Origin: Mycobacterium sp. IS-1742
GTDB lineage: Bacteria > Actinomycetota > Actinomycetes > Mycobacteriales > Mycobacteriaceae
NCBI RefSeq assembly: GCF_001500125.1
Contig: NZ_LQIV01000027.1
Coordinates: 1-38,070, forward strand
DNA length: 38,070 bases
Reading direction: 5' to 3'
Shown here piece after piece: positions 31,478 through 38,070 of the stretch. A program made the translations under genes and the position numbers. Below the pieces are notes generated by a model. That model worked only from the letters and a program-made list of their open reading frames with translations, made no database searches and was not told the origin of the DNA. How positions within the stretch are numbered: the stretch's first letter is position 1; every line of letters begins with the position of its first letter.

Positions 31478-32044
31478 CTACGTCCGCTTGCGACCGGTGA
31501 CGGCTCTCACGGCCCGCGCCCCGAGCAGCGCCGACACCGCCCACGGGCCCGCGACGATGAACGGGTCGAGCCACATGTGGTTGCGGTCGACGCGTTTGGT
31601 GTTCGTGCGGGCCGCCAGCCCGTTATGGGTGAACTCGGCCTTGATCCCGCTCTGGGTGATCGGGTTGTCCGGGCGCAGGCTCGCGAACGACTGCAGGTGA
31701 TGTTCGACGGCGTCCACCCGGTCGGCGAGGATCAGCAGCAGCCAGTGCGCGGCCTTGCCCTCGCTGTGTTCGGCGTAGGCGTACTTGCGGATCGCCCCCG
31801 ACAGGCCGCGCGGCGGGGCTGAGGTGCCGAAGACCGGGGTGAGGAACTCGTGCTCGATCGAGCGTTCCCGCGGCCACTTCTCGGGTTGCCGCTCCGGGAA
31901 ATCCCAATGCGCCCCGGTCGGTTCGGACCGAAGCTTGGGCACCGACGGGCGGTCGGCGGGGTCGAGGTCGGCCCCCCAGCCGGGGATGCGAGCGCGCAGT
32001 TCCTCGGACGACGGGACGGGCGGATGGTCTGCGGTGTAGGTCAT
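31478..32044 (-). CDS. Unknown protein with a C-terminal membrane segment
   Basis: 188 residues from ATG 32044, with GAGGA five bases upstream; an in-frame GTG at 32056 overlaps the dehydrogenase stop. I do not recognise the family. The N-terminal third is Pro-rich and polar (PPVPSSEELRARIPGWG), the middle has helices with HSEGKAAHWLLLILADRV and AVEHHLQSF, and the end has one probable membrane helix (FIVAGPWAVSALLGARAV) followed by basic residues. It lies eight bases from both the dehydrogenase stop upstream and the ANTAR gene downstream, so the three form one operon. A role in the same stress or redox response is an inference. Confidence 0.82.
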   Translation of the reverse strand: MTYTADHPPVPSSEELRARIPGWGADLDPADRPSVPKLRSEPTGAHWDFPERQPEKWPRERSIEHEFLTPVFGTSAPPRGLSGAIRKYAYAEHSEGKAAHWLLLILADRVDAVEHHLQSFASLRPDNPITQSGIKAEFTHNGLAARTNTKRVDRNHMWLDPFIVAGPWAVSALLGARAVRAVTGRKRT

Positions 32045-32052
32045 GTCAGTCC

Positions 32053-33204
32053 TCACGCTGCGCTGGGAACGATGATCGGCTTGATGCAGTTGTCGAGCTT
32101 GGCGGAGAAGATGTGGTACCCCTCGGAGATGTGCTCGAGCGGAATCCGATGTGTGACAATCTCACTCGGCTTGAGGTAGCCGTTCTCGATGTGCGAGAAC
32201 AACCGTGGCCACTGCCGTTTGGCGGGACACTGGTTCATCCGCAGGGTCAGACCCTTGTTCATCGCGTCACCGAACTTGACCGCGCTGAAGATCGGCCCGT
32301 AGGCCCCCATCACCGAGACGGTCCCGCCCTTGCGCACCGAGTCGATCGCCCAGTTCAACGCGACGGGTGAGCCGCCCTGCATCTTGAGTTTCGCGGCCGC
32401 CACGTGCTGCAGGAAGTTACCGTCGGCCTCGGCGCCCACCGCGTCGATGACGACGTCGGCACCGAGACGGCCGGTGGCCTTCTTCATCTCGACGACGATG
32501 TCGTCGTACTCGGCGAAGTTGCGGGTCTCGGCGTGGGCGAACGTGCGGGCCTTCTCCAGGCGGTACTCGAGGTGGTCGATGACGATCACCCGGCCCGCCC
32601 CCATCAGCCACGCCGACTGGGCGGCGAACAACCCGACCGGTCCGGCGCCGAACACGGCCACCACGTCGCCCTCGACGATGTCGCCGAGTTGCGCGCCGAA
32701 GTATCCGGTGGCCAAGGCGTCGGTGCACATCAGCGCGTCCTCGTCGGAGATGGTGTCCGGGATCAGCGAGGGCCCCACATCGGCGAACGGCACCCGGACG
32801 AACTCGGCCTGACCACCGTCGTATCCGCCGCAGGTGTGCGAGTAGCCGTAGATGCCGCCGACGGCCGTCGCGTTCGGATTGACGTTGTGGCAGTTGGAAT
32901 ACAGGCCGCGGGCGCAGAAGTAGCACGACCCGCAGCAGTAGATGTTGAACGGCACCATCACCCGGTCGCCGGGTTTGAGGTTCTGCACCGAAGGGCCCAC
33001 CTCGTGGACGACGCCGATGAACTCGTGTCCGAACGTCATCCCGACCCGCGTATCGGGCATCATCCCGTGGTACAGGTGCAGATCGGAGCCGCAGATCGCG
33101 GCCAGCTCCACCCGCACGATGGCGTCGTTGGGATGCTCGATCCGCGGGATGTCCTTCTCTTCGACCCGGATCTTGTAGGGACCGCGGTAGACCATGGCAC
33201 GCAT
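32053..33204 (-). CDS. Zinc-dependent alcohol/formaldehyde dehydrogenase (MDR family)
   Basis: 383 residues from ATG 33204; the longer upstream frame overlaps the next gene and is arginine-rich nonsense. Catalytic zinc ligands are Cys38 (AAICGSD) and His60-Glu61 (FGHEF); the structural zinc site is CCGSCYFCARGLYSNC (Cys91, 94, 97, 105). The Rossmann motif is VFGAGPVGLFAAQSA, and IDHLEYRLEKA suggests NAD binding. It resembles the long-chain glutathione-independent formaldehyde dehydrogenase group, but no substrate can be named. It starts the dehydrogenase-unknown-ANTAR operon, 71 bases after the DUF5718-like gene. Confidence 0.92.
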   Translation of the reverse strand: MRAMVYRGPYKIRVEEKDIPRIEHPNDAIVRVELAAICGSDLHLYHGMMPDTRVGMTFGHEFIGVVHEVGPSVQNLKPGDRVMVPFNIYCCGSCYFCARGLYSNCHNVNPNATAVGGIYGYSHTCGGYDGGQAEFVRVPFADVGPSLIPDTISDEDALMCTDALATGYFGAQLGDIVEGDVVAVFGAGPVGLFAAQSAWLMGAGRVIVIDHLEYRLEKARTFAHAETRNFAEYDDIVVEMKKATGRLGADVVIDAVGAEADGNFLQHVAAAKLKMQGGSPVALNWAIDSVRKGGTVSVMGAYGPIFSAVKFGDAMNKGLTLRMNQCPAKRQWPRLFSHIENGYLKPSEIVTHRIPLEHISEGYHIFSAKLDNCIKPIIVPSAA

Positions 33205-33275
33205 GACCCTGCCCATACCCGGCCGGGATGCGGCGAAACGGCACCCGGCCGGAGGACGGTAGAACGCCCGGGCGG

Positions 33276-34091
33276 CTACCGCGTGACGACGGTCTGCCGC
33301 AGTTCCGACGTCTCGCCGGACTCGGTGTCGTAGACCCGGACCACGGCCTCGTCGCCGGGTTGCAGGAACGTCGACTCCCCCAGTTCGGTGTAGCGCGTCG
33401 CACCGATTCCGATCAGCACGTGCTCGGGGTGGCCCGCCGCGGCCATCAGTGCCCCCACGTCCTCCAACGGGGTGTCGGCCGAACCCTTCTGGTTCGCCAG
33501 CCGTTCCACCACCCAGTCCAGCAGGACCTCGCCGTAGTAGGAGTAGCCCAGCAGCGGGCTGTCGACGCCGTACGCGTGTTCGTGCCCGTCGCGGTCCCGC
33601 AGGAAACACACCAGCCGCAGGGTGGCGGTGGGCCCGTCTGGCGTGAGGTCGCCGATGTCGAAGAACTGCGCGGCGACGCCCTTCGACGACGCCCCCCAGT
33701 TCTTCTTGTCGCTGATCTTGGCGGCGCCCGGCCTGCGGATCGAGCAGTCGTTGAACGCGCCGAGCGCGAAGGGGTCGAGCCGGACGACGGTGTCGCCGTG
33801 CCAGACCACCCGGCAGGCCAGCCCGACCTCGGGCTCGATCTGCAGGTTGTGCGGTTCAGGGAACTCACGGCTGTCGGGCAGCACGATGCGGTCGTGGGAG
33901 AGCGGGAACTGGCCGAGGAAGCCGTCGAGGCCGGGGCCGTACCACGGGAAGATGCCCTTCGGGGCCTGCCCCTCGGAGGTGACGTTGACGAAATCAGCTG
34001 CCTCACCGGCCTGTTCGAGGTGCCCGGCGAAGTTGCCCGCCACCCCGAAACCGAACCACGAGCGCAGATCGTCGAGTCGTAGGTCGATCAC
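33276..34091 (-). CDS. DUF5718-like protein coupled to serS
   Basis: 271 residues from the GTG at 34091, which overlaps the serS TGA (GTGA); the longer frame to 34190 reads antisense-like residues inside serS. The opening DLRLDDLRSWFGFGVAGNFAGHLEQAGEA and the later FPWYGPG, LQIEPEVGLACRV and FNDCSIRR are conserved-looking, and I believe they belong to the DUF5718 group. The pattern around IEPEVGLACRV recalls fumarylacetoacetate-hydrolase-like folds, which is a weak inference. There is no signal peptide. Coupling with serS implies joint expression but not a shared function. Confidence 0.82.
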   Translation of the reverse strand: MIDLRLDDLRSWFGFGVAGNFAGHLEQAGEAADFVNVTSEGQAPKGIFPWYGPGLDGFLGQFPLSHDRIVLPDSREFPEPHNLQIEPEVGLACRVVWHGDTVVRLDPFALGAFNDCSIRRPGAAKISDKKNWGASSKGVAAQFFDIGDLTPDGPTATLRLVCFLRDRDGHEHAYGVDSPLLGYSYYGEVLLDWVVERLANQKGSADTPLEDVGALMAAAGHPEHVLIGIGATRYTELGESTFLQPGDEAVVRVYDTESGETSELRQTVVTR

Positions 34092-35341
34092 GGTTCGAGC
34101 ACCTCCGTTCCGACGTACGGCACCAGGGCCGCGGGCACCCGCACGCTTCCGTCGGGCTGCTGATGGTTCTCCAGGATTGCGACGAGCCACCGGGTGGTGG
34201 CCAGCGTGCCGTTGAGGGTGGCGGCGATCTGCGGTTTGCCGTTCTCGTCGCGGTAGCGGGTGGACAGCCGCCTGGCCTGGAAGGTCGTGCAGTTCGACGT
34301 CGAGGTCAGCTCACGGTAGGTCTGTTGGGTGGGCACCCATGCCTCACAGTCGTACTTGCGTGCGGCCGACGATCCGAGATCGCCTGCGGCGACGTCGATC
34401 ACGCGGTACGGCACCTCGATGTGGGCGAGCATCTCGCGCTGCCAGCCGAGCAACCGCCGGTGTTCGTCCTCGGCGTCCCCGGGCCGGCAGTAGATGAAGC
34501 CCTCGACCTTGTCGAACTGGTGCACGCGGATGATGCCCCGGGTGTCCTTGCCGTAGCTGCCTGCCTCCCTGCGGAAGCACGACGACCACCCGGCGTAACG
34601 GCGCGGGCCCGCGGACAGGTCGAGGATCTCGTCGGCGTGGTAACCCGCCAGCGGGACCTCCGAGGTGCCGACGAGGTACATGTCGTCGGACTCGAGGTGG
34701 TACACCTCGTCGGCGTGGGCGCCGAGGAACCCGGTGCCCGCCATCACCTCCGGGCGCACCAGCACCGGCGGGATCACGAGGGTGAACCCGTTGTCGGTGG
34801 CCAACCGCACCGCCAGTTGCATGAGCCCCAGTTGCAGCAGGGCGCCGCGGCCGGTGAGGAAGTAGAACCGCGATCCGGCCACCTTCGCGCCGCGCTCCAT
34901 GTCGATCAGCCCGAGCGTCTCGCCGAGTTCGAGGTGGTCCTTCGGATCGGCGATCGGCGACGGTTCCCCGACGACGTCGAGCACCGCGAAGCAGTCCTCA
35001 CCGCCGGCGGGGACCCCGTCGATGACGACGTTCGAGATCGCCATGTGCGCGGCGGTGACGGTGCGGTCGGCGTCGGCCTGCGCGGCCTCGGCGGCCTTCA
35101 CCTGCTCGGCGAGTTCCTTGGCCTGCGCCAGCAGCGCCGGCCGCTCCTCCGGGGAGGCCTTGCCGACCCGCTTGCTGGCCGCCTTCTGTTCGGCGCGCAG
35201 GTTGTCGGCCGTCGACACCGCGGCGCGACGGGCCGCGTCGGCGTCGAGCAGGGCGTCGACGAGCGCGGGATCCTCCCCGCGCGCCCGCTGCGAGGCGCGC
35301 ACGGCATCGGGGTTCTCGCGCAGCAACTTGAGGTCGATCAC
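34088..35341 (-). CDS. serS: Seryl-tRNA synthetase
   Basis: 417 residues from the GTG at 35341 (VIDLKLLRENPDAVR), the standard family start. The N-terminal coiled-coil arm (about 30-105) contacts tRNA-Ser; the class II core has motif 2 in SSCFRREAGSYGKDTRG and motif 3 in NGTLATTRWLVAILEN, with TSNCTTFQARR as the serine-site region. It charges tRNA-Ser with serine. A TAnnnT box seven bases before the GTG suggests a leaderless transcript; no T-box or attenuator is visible in the 142-base divergent gap. It is followed by the overlapping DUF5718-like gene. Confidence 0.98.
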   Translation of the reverse strand: MIDLKLLRENPDAVRASQRARGEDPALVDALLDADAARRAAVSTADNLRAEQKAASKRVGKASPEERPALLAQAKELAEQVKAAEAAQADADRTVTAAHMAISNVVIDGVPAGGEDCFAVLDVVGEPSPIADPKDHLELGETLGLIDMERGAKVAGSRFYFLTGRGALLQLGLMQLAVRLATDNGFTLVIPPVLVRPEVMAGTGFLGAHADEVYHLESDDMYLVGTSEVPLAGYHADEILDLSAGPRRYAGWSSCFRREAGSYGKDTRGIIRVHQFDKVEGFIYCRPGDAEDEHRRLLGWQREMLAHIEVPYRVIDVAAGDLGSSAARKYDCEAWVPTQQTYRELTSTSNCTTFQARRLSTRYRDENGKPQIAATLNGTLATTRWLVAILENHQQPDGSVRVPAALVPYVGTEVLEP

Positions 35342-35348
35342 GGCCGCA

Positions 35349-35354
35349 ACCCTA
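35349..35354 (-). promoter_or_regulatory. Candidate -10 box for leaderless serS
   Basis: The minus strand reads TAGGGT (TAnnnT) followed by seven bases and the serS GTG, so transcription would begin at or beside the start codon. Confidence 0.4.
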
Positions 35355-35425
35355 CTTTTGCCCGGCCGCTCCGAACATCTCGAGGTATCCGACGGCGTCG
35401 GCGGTACCCGCCCGGCACAACCGCG

Positions 35426-35431
35426 TAACTT
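35426..35431 (+). promoter_or_regulatory. Candidate -10 box for the septum-formation-type gene
   Basis: TAACTT fits TAnnnT in an AT-rich patch about 50 bases before the start codon, divergent from serS. Confidence 0.33.
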
Positions 35432-35446
35432 TACAACCGCATCACT

Positions 35447-35472
35447 TGTCACAGCACCTGACACGCCTGTCA
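35447..35472 (+). promoter_or_regulatory. TGTCA/TGACA triple motif before the septum-type gene
   Basis: TGTCA (35447), TGACA (35459) and TGTCA (35468) alternate in orientation, forming two overlapping inverted repeats just downstream of the candidate -10 box. The place suits a repressor site, but no regulator can be named. Confidence 0.28.
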
Positions 35473-35483
35473 CAATGGAGCGG

Positions 35484-36704
35484 ATGTTCGAGGCACCAGA
35501 ACGCGACCGCTCTGCGGGCGACGCACGCGACACGGCGCCGTGGTGGCACAGCCTGCAGGCCACGTCTACCCGGCGCGCGTTGCTGTTGACCGCGCTCGGC
35601 GGGTTGCTCATCGCAGGTTTCGTCACCGCTCTGCCACGCACCGAGGGCACCAACGGCCCCGGCCTGAGCGCCAGCGCGATCACGCTCGGCCCACGCGGCA
35701 ACGACACGTTCAACCACGCCAAGAGCGGGGACTGCCTGAACTGGCCCGAACGCAATCCGGACGGGGCGCAGATCGTCGACTGTAAGGACGACCACCGCTT
35801 CGAGGTCGCCGAATCGGTCGACATGCGGACCTTCCCCGGCAGCGAGTACGGCCCGGACGCCGAACCGCCGTCGCCGGCCCGCATCCAGCAGATCAGCCAG
35901 GAGCAGTGCCAGGCCGCCGTGCGCCGCTACCTCGGCCCGCGCTTCGACCCGAACAGCCGCTTCACCATCAGCATGATGTGGTCCGGCGACAAGGCGTGGC
36001 GCCAGGCCGGTGAGCGCCGCATGCTGTGCGGTCTGCAGTTGCCCGGCGCGAACAACCAGCAGCTGGCCTTCACCGGCAAGGTCGCCGAGGTCGACCAGTC
36101 GAAGGTCTGGCCCGCCGGTACCTGCCTGGGCATCGATCCGGCCACCAACCAGCCCACCGACATCCCGGTCGACTGCGCGGCGCCGCACGCCATGGAGGTC
36201 ACCGGGGCGGTCAACCTCAAGGAGAAGTTCCCCGGGGCCCTGCCGCCGGAGCCCGAACAGGACACGTTCATCAAGGACGCGTGCACCCGGATGACCGATG
36301 CCTACCTGGCGCCGATCGAGCTCCGCAACACCACGCTGACCCTGATCTACAGCACGATCTCGCTGCCGAGCTGGACCGCGGGAAGTCACCGGGTGTCGTG
36401 CAGCATCGGCGCGACGCTCGGCAACGGCGGGTGGTCGACGCTGCTCAACAGCGCCAAGGGCCCGCTGCAGATCAACGGACAGCCTCCGGTGCCGCCGCCG
36501 GACATCCCCGAGGAACGGTTGAACCTGCCGCCGATCCCCGACGCGGTCGACACGTCGTCGCAGCAGAGCGAGCCGGACTACAGCCAGTCCGAGCAGACCG
36601 AGCAGACCGAGACCACCCAGACTCAGCACGGTCCGCAGCGACGAGGCGACACGCTGGCTGTCACGACTGCGCGAAGGCGTGCCCACACCGCCGGAGGGCG
36701 GCCG
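35484..36704 (+). CDS. Septum-formation-type membrane protein (Rv3835 type), 3' end frame-disturbed or fused
   Basis: About 407 residues to the next gene's ATG. One membrane helix (about 31-50) follows a short cytoplasmic start; the outside part has two related units, SGDCLNW...VDCKDDHRFEV and AGTCLGI...VDCAAPHAMEV, typical of the actinobacterial septum-formation domain, and a Glu/Gln/Thr tail. No stop codon follows in this frame before 37391, so as read it is fused to the histidine phosphatase. In the +1 frame the tail would end ...WLSRLREGVPTPPEGGR with a TGA at 36706-36708 overlapping the next ATG, an ordinary operon layout. I favour an indel near 36600-36630. An in-frame ATG at 35475 is an alternative start. 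Confidence 0.82.
36693..36698 (+). promoter_or_regulatory. Ribosome binding site for the histidine phosphatase
   Basis: GGAGGG lies six bases before the ATG at 36705. Its presence argues that the phosphatase is translated separately rather than only as a fusion. Confidence 0.65.
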
Positions 36705-37391
36705 ATGAGCGGCAGGCTGGTCCTGGTTCGGCACGGACAGTCGCACGCCAACGTCGAACGGCGTCTCGACACCCGCCCGCCCGGTGAGTCGCTGACCGAC
36801 CTCGGCCGCGAACAGGCCCGCACCTTCGCGGGTGGGCTGGTGCGGCCGCCGGGTCTGCTCGCGCATTCCCTCGCGCGCCGGGCGGCCGAGACCGCCGCCG
36901 AGATCGCCGCGGCCGCGACCGTCGACCCGCTCGAGTTCGACGGCCTGCACGAGGTGCAGGTCGGCGAACTCGAGAACCGTTCCGACGACGAGGCCATCAC
37001 CGAATTCGAGTCGATCTACGAACGCTGGCAGCGGGGCCACCTCCACGTGCCGATGCCCGGCGGGGAGACCGGCGACGAGGTGCTCGACCGCTACGTGCCG
37101 GTACTGACGCAGCTGCGCCTGCGCTACCTCGACGACGACGCCTGGCACGACGACATCGTGGTGGTCAGCCACGGCGCGGCGATCCGGTTGGTGTCGGCGG
37201 TGCTGGCCGGGGTCGACGGCACCTTCGCCCTCGACCACCACCTCGCCAACACCGAGTCGGTGGTGCTCACGCCCGTCACCGACGGGCGCTGGAGCTGCGT
37301 GCAGTGGGGCACCCGGACACCGCCGTTCTACCCCGAACCCGACGCCGACCCTGTGCGCGATGCGCTGGAGTCGAGCGATCCGATGGGCTGA
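36705..37391 (+). CDS. Histidine phosphatase (phosphoglycerate mutase-like, Rv3837c type)
   Basis: 228 residues from ATG 36705. The catalytic RHGQSHAN holds His10, and the second histidine lies in VVVSHGAAIR; the arginine in SLARRAAETA and the acid in LHEVQVGELENR complete the pocket. This is the cofactor-independent phosphatase branch of the family rather than a glycolytic mutase, because the residues after RHG and the short length fit broad-specificity phosphatases. Its frame is open back through the septum-type gene, so an in-frame fusion cannot be excluded. It ends nine bases before the convergent cysteine-rich gene. In M. tuberculosis the orthologue is on the opposite relative strand. 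Confidence 0.9.
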   Translation: MSGRLVLVRHGQSHANVERRLDTRPPGESLTDLGREQARTFAGGLVRPPGLLAHSLARRAAETAAEIAAAATVDPLEFDGLHEVQVGELENRSDDEAITEFESIYERWQRGHLHVPMPGGETGDEVLDRYVPVLTQLRLRYLDDDAWHDDIVVVSHGAAIRLVSAVLAGVDGTFALDHHLANTESVVLTPVTDGRWSCVQWGTRTPPFYPEPDADPVRDALESSDPMG

Positions 37392-37400
37392 GCGGCCCGC

Positions 37401-37595
37401 TCAGATCGCGGCGCGCTCGGACGCCGACTCGCCGCAGCGGCAACCCACGGCCTCGCAGTCGATGCTGAACGTGTGCACCACCTCCGGAGTGGTGCAGTCG
37501 TCCTCGGTGCATTCGATGCGGAAGCGGGCGTGGTGGATGACGGTGCCGTGGCAGTGTTCGAGCCCGGCCCCACACTCCCGGCACTGGCTGCTCAT
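37401..37595 (-). CDS. Small cysteine-rich, probably zinc-binding protein
   Basis: 64 residues from ATG 37595; the longer frame to 37661 overlaps the metallopeptidase end. It starts MSSQCRECGAGLEHCHGT and has eight cysteines (5, 8, 15, 29, 34, 47, 52, 54) and several histidines (14, 16, 21, 22, 41), enough for two zinc sites. The CxxC and CRCG pairs resemble zinc ribbons. There is no signal peptide. Function unknown. GAGG before the ATG is close for a ribosome site, which leaves the start somewhat uncertain. Confidence 0.72.
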   Translation of the reverse strand: MSSQCRECGAGLEHCHGTVIHHARFRIECTEDDCTTPEVVHTFSIDCEAVGCRCGESASERAAI

Positions 37596-37641
37596 GACCT
37601 CGTTCTTAGCACTGCCCACGGACAGATGGGGAGTGCCGCGC

Positions 37642-37992
37642 TCACGCCCAGCCCAGTTCATGAAGCCGGTCGTCGTCGATGCCGAAATGGTGCGCGATCT
37701 CGTGGATCACGGTGATCGCCACCTCCTCCACCACGTCCTCGTCGGTGTCGCAGACGTCGAGCAGCGCGTCGCGGTAGATCGTGATGGTGTCGGGCAGCGC
37801 GCCGGCGTAGGTGGTGTCGCGATCGGTGAGCGCGATGCCCTCGTAGAGCCCGAGCAGTTCGGGTTCGTCGGGATGGCGGTCCTCGACGAGCACCACGACG
37901 TTGTCGATGGCCGCGGCCAACCTGGGTGGGATGAGGTCGAGCGCATCGGAGACCAGTTCGTCGAACCGCTGCGCACTCATCCGTACGGCCAC
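37642..37992 (-). CDS. Zincin-like metallopeptidase family protein (Rv3836 type)
   Basis: 116 residues from GTG 37992; ATG 37980 is an alternative. The zinc motif is HEIAHHFG (His97, Glu98, His101), followed by IDDDRLHELGW, the signature of the small COG3824 group of zincin-like proteins. These lack signal peptides and their substrates are unknown; the extended HExxHxxG motif suggests a real peptidase fold. The start lies four bases after the stop of the proline-rich gene at the window edge, and 46 bases separate it from the cysteine-rich gene, so the three may share a transcript. Confidence 0.9.
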   Translation of the reverse strand: MAVRMSAQRFDELVSDALDLIPPRLAAAIDNVVVLVEDRHPDEPELLGLYEGIALTDRDTTYAGALPDTITIYRDALLDVCDTDEDVVEEVAITVIHEIAHHFGIDDDRLHELGWA

Positions 37993-37996
37993 GCGG

Positions 37997-38070
37997 TTAC
38001 GGTCCCGGCGGTGGAGGCGGCGGCACGGGTTCGCCCGGCGGTGGGGGAGCGCGCGAGCAGACCCGGCGGC
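37997..38070 (-). CDS. C-terminal end of a proline-rich protein, cut by the window edge
   Basis: One minus-strand frame reads 23 residues ending PPPPGEPVPPPPPPGP and a TAA at 37997-37999. The composition is typical of a Pro-rich tail of a mycobacterial membrane protein; the rest lies beyond the window, so no function can be given. Confidence 0.45.
   Translation of the reverse strand, partial: RRVCSRAPPPPGEPVPPPPPPGP

Noticed and set aside
32053..33609. Extended 518-residue version of the alcohol dehydrogenase
   Set aside because: The first 135 residues are Arg/Gly-rich and overlap the DUF5718-like gene; the family start is at MRAMVYRG.
1..38070. Mobile element, CRISPR array, tRNA or rRNA genes
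   Set aside because: I saw no transposase, integrase, spaced direct-repeat array or tRNA-like cloverleaf; the gene content is a conserved chromosomal core.

Overview
The window is GC-rich chromosomal DNA from a mycobacterium, most likely a fast-growing Mycolicibacterium-type species. Genus-defining genes for mycolic acid and arabinogalactan assembly occur in the order known from M. tuberculosis (about Rv3799c to Rv3838c): accD4, pks13, fadD32, the cutinase-like gene culp6, an MPT51-like gene (fbpD), fbpA, aftB, ubiA, a PAP2 phosphatase, glfT2, glf, erp, csp and, further right, serS. GTG starts, 4-base GTGA overlaps and TAnnnT -10 boxes fit this assignment. Orthologue names come from family knowledge and motif alignment in memory, not from a search.

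Layout. 1-3240 (minus): a membrane Ser/Thr kinase, a frameshifted dihydrofolate-reductase-family gene and a membrane metallophosphoesterase. 3359-12429 (minus): fadD32-pks13-accD4, which activates and condenses the two chains of mycolic acids. 12654-16323 (minus): cutinase-like Culp6, a DUF732-type lipoprotein, an Ag85-related protein lacking its nucleophile, and Ag85A mycolyltransferase. 16324-16833 is a 510-base non-coding gap with a perfect 14-bp palindrome. 16834-23459 (minus): glf-glfT2-PAP2-ubiA-aftB, which makes galactofuran and decaprenyl-phosphoryl-arabinose precursor and caps arabinan. 23708-26382 (plus): the surface repeat protein Erp, a strong intrinsic terminator and a secreted PGRP amidase. 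26390-28753 (minus): a HAD phosphatase and two paralogous acyltransferases. 28893-30787 (plus): a metallo-beta-lactamase/Rieske fusion translationally coupled to a small unknown protein. 30741-33204 (minus): alcohol dehydrogenase, an unknown protein and a GAF-ANTAR regulator. 33276-35341 (minus): serS with a coupled DUF5718-like gene. 35484-37391 (plus): a septum-formation-type membrane protein whose frame runs without a stop into a histidine phosphatase. 37401-38070 (minus): a small cysteine-rich protein, a zincin-like metallopeptidase and the proline-rich tail of a gene cut by the window edge.

Most of the window is a well-studied core cell-envelope locus, and I see no mobile element, CRISPR array, RNA gene or defence system. 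The observations most worth checking are two apparent reading-frame events (the DHFR-family gene near 1948 and the septum/phosphatase junction near 36600-36705), a set of -10 boxes placed 6 to 8 bases before start codons (candidate leaderless genes), the MBL-Rieske plus small-partner unit, and the palindrome upstream of fbpA.
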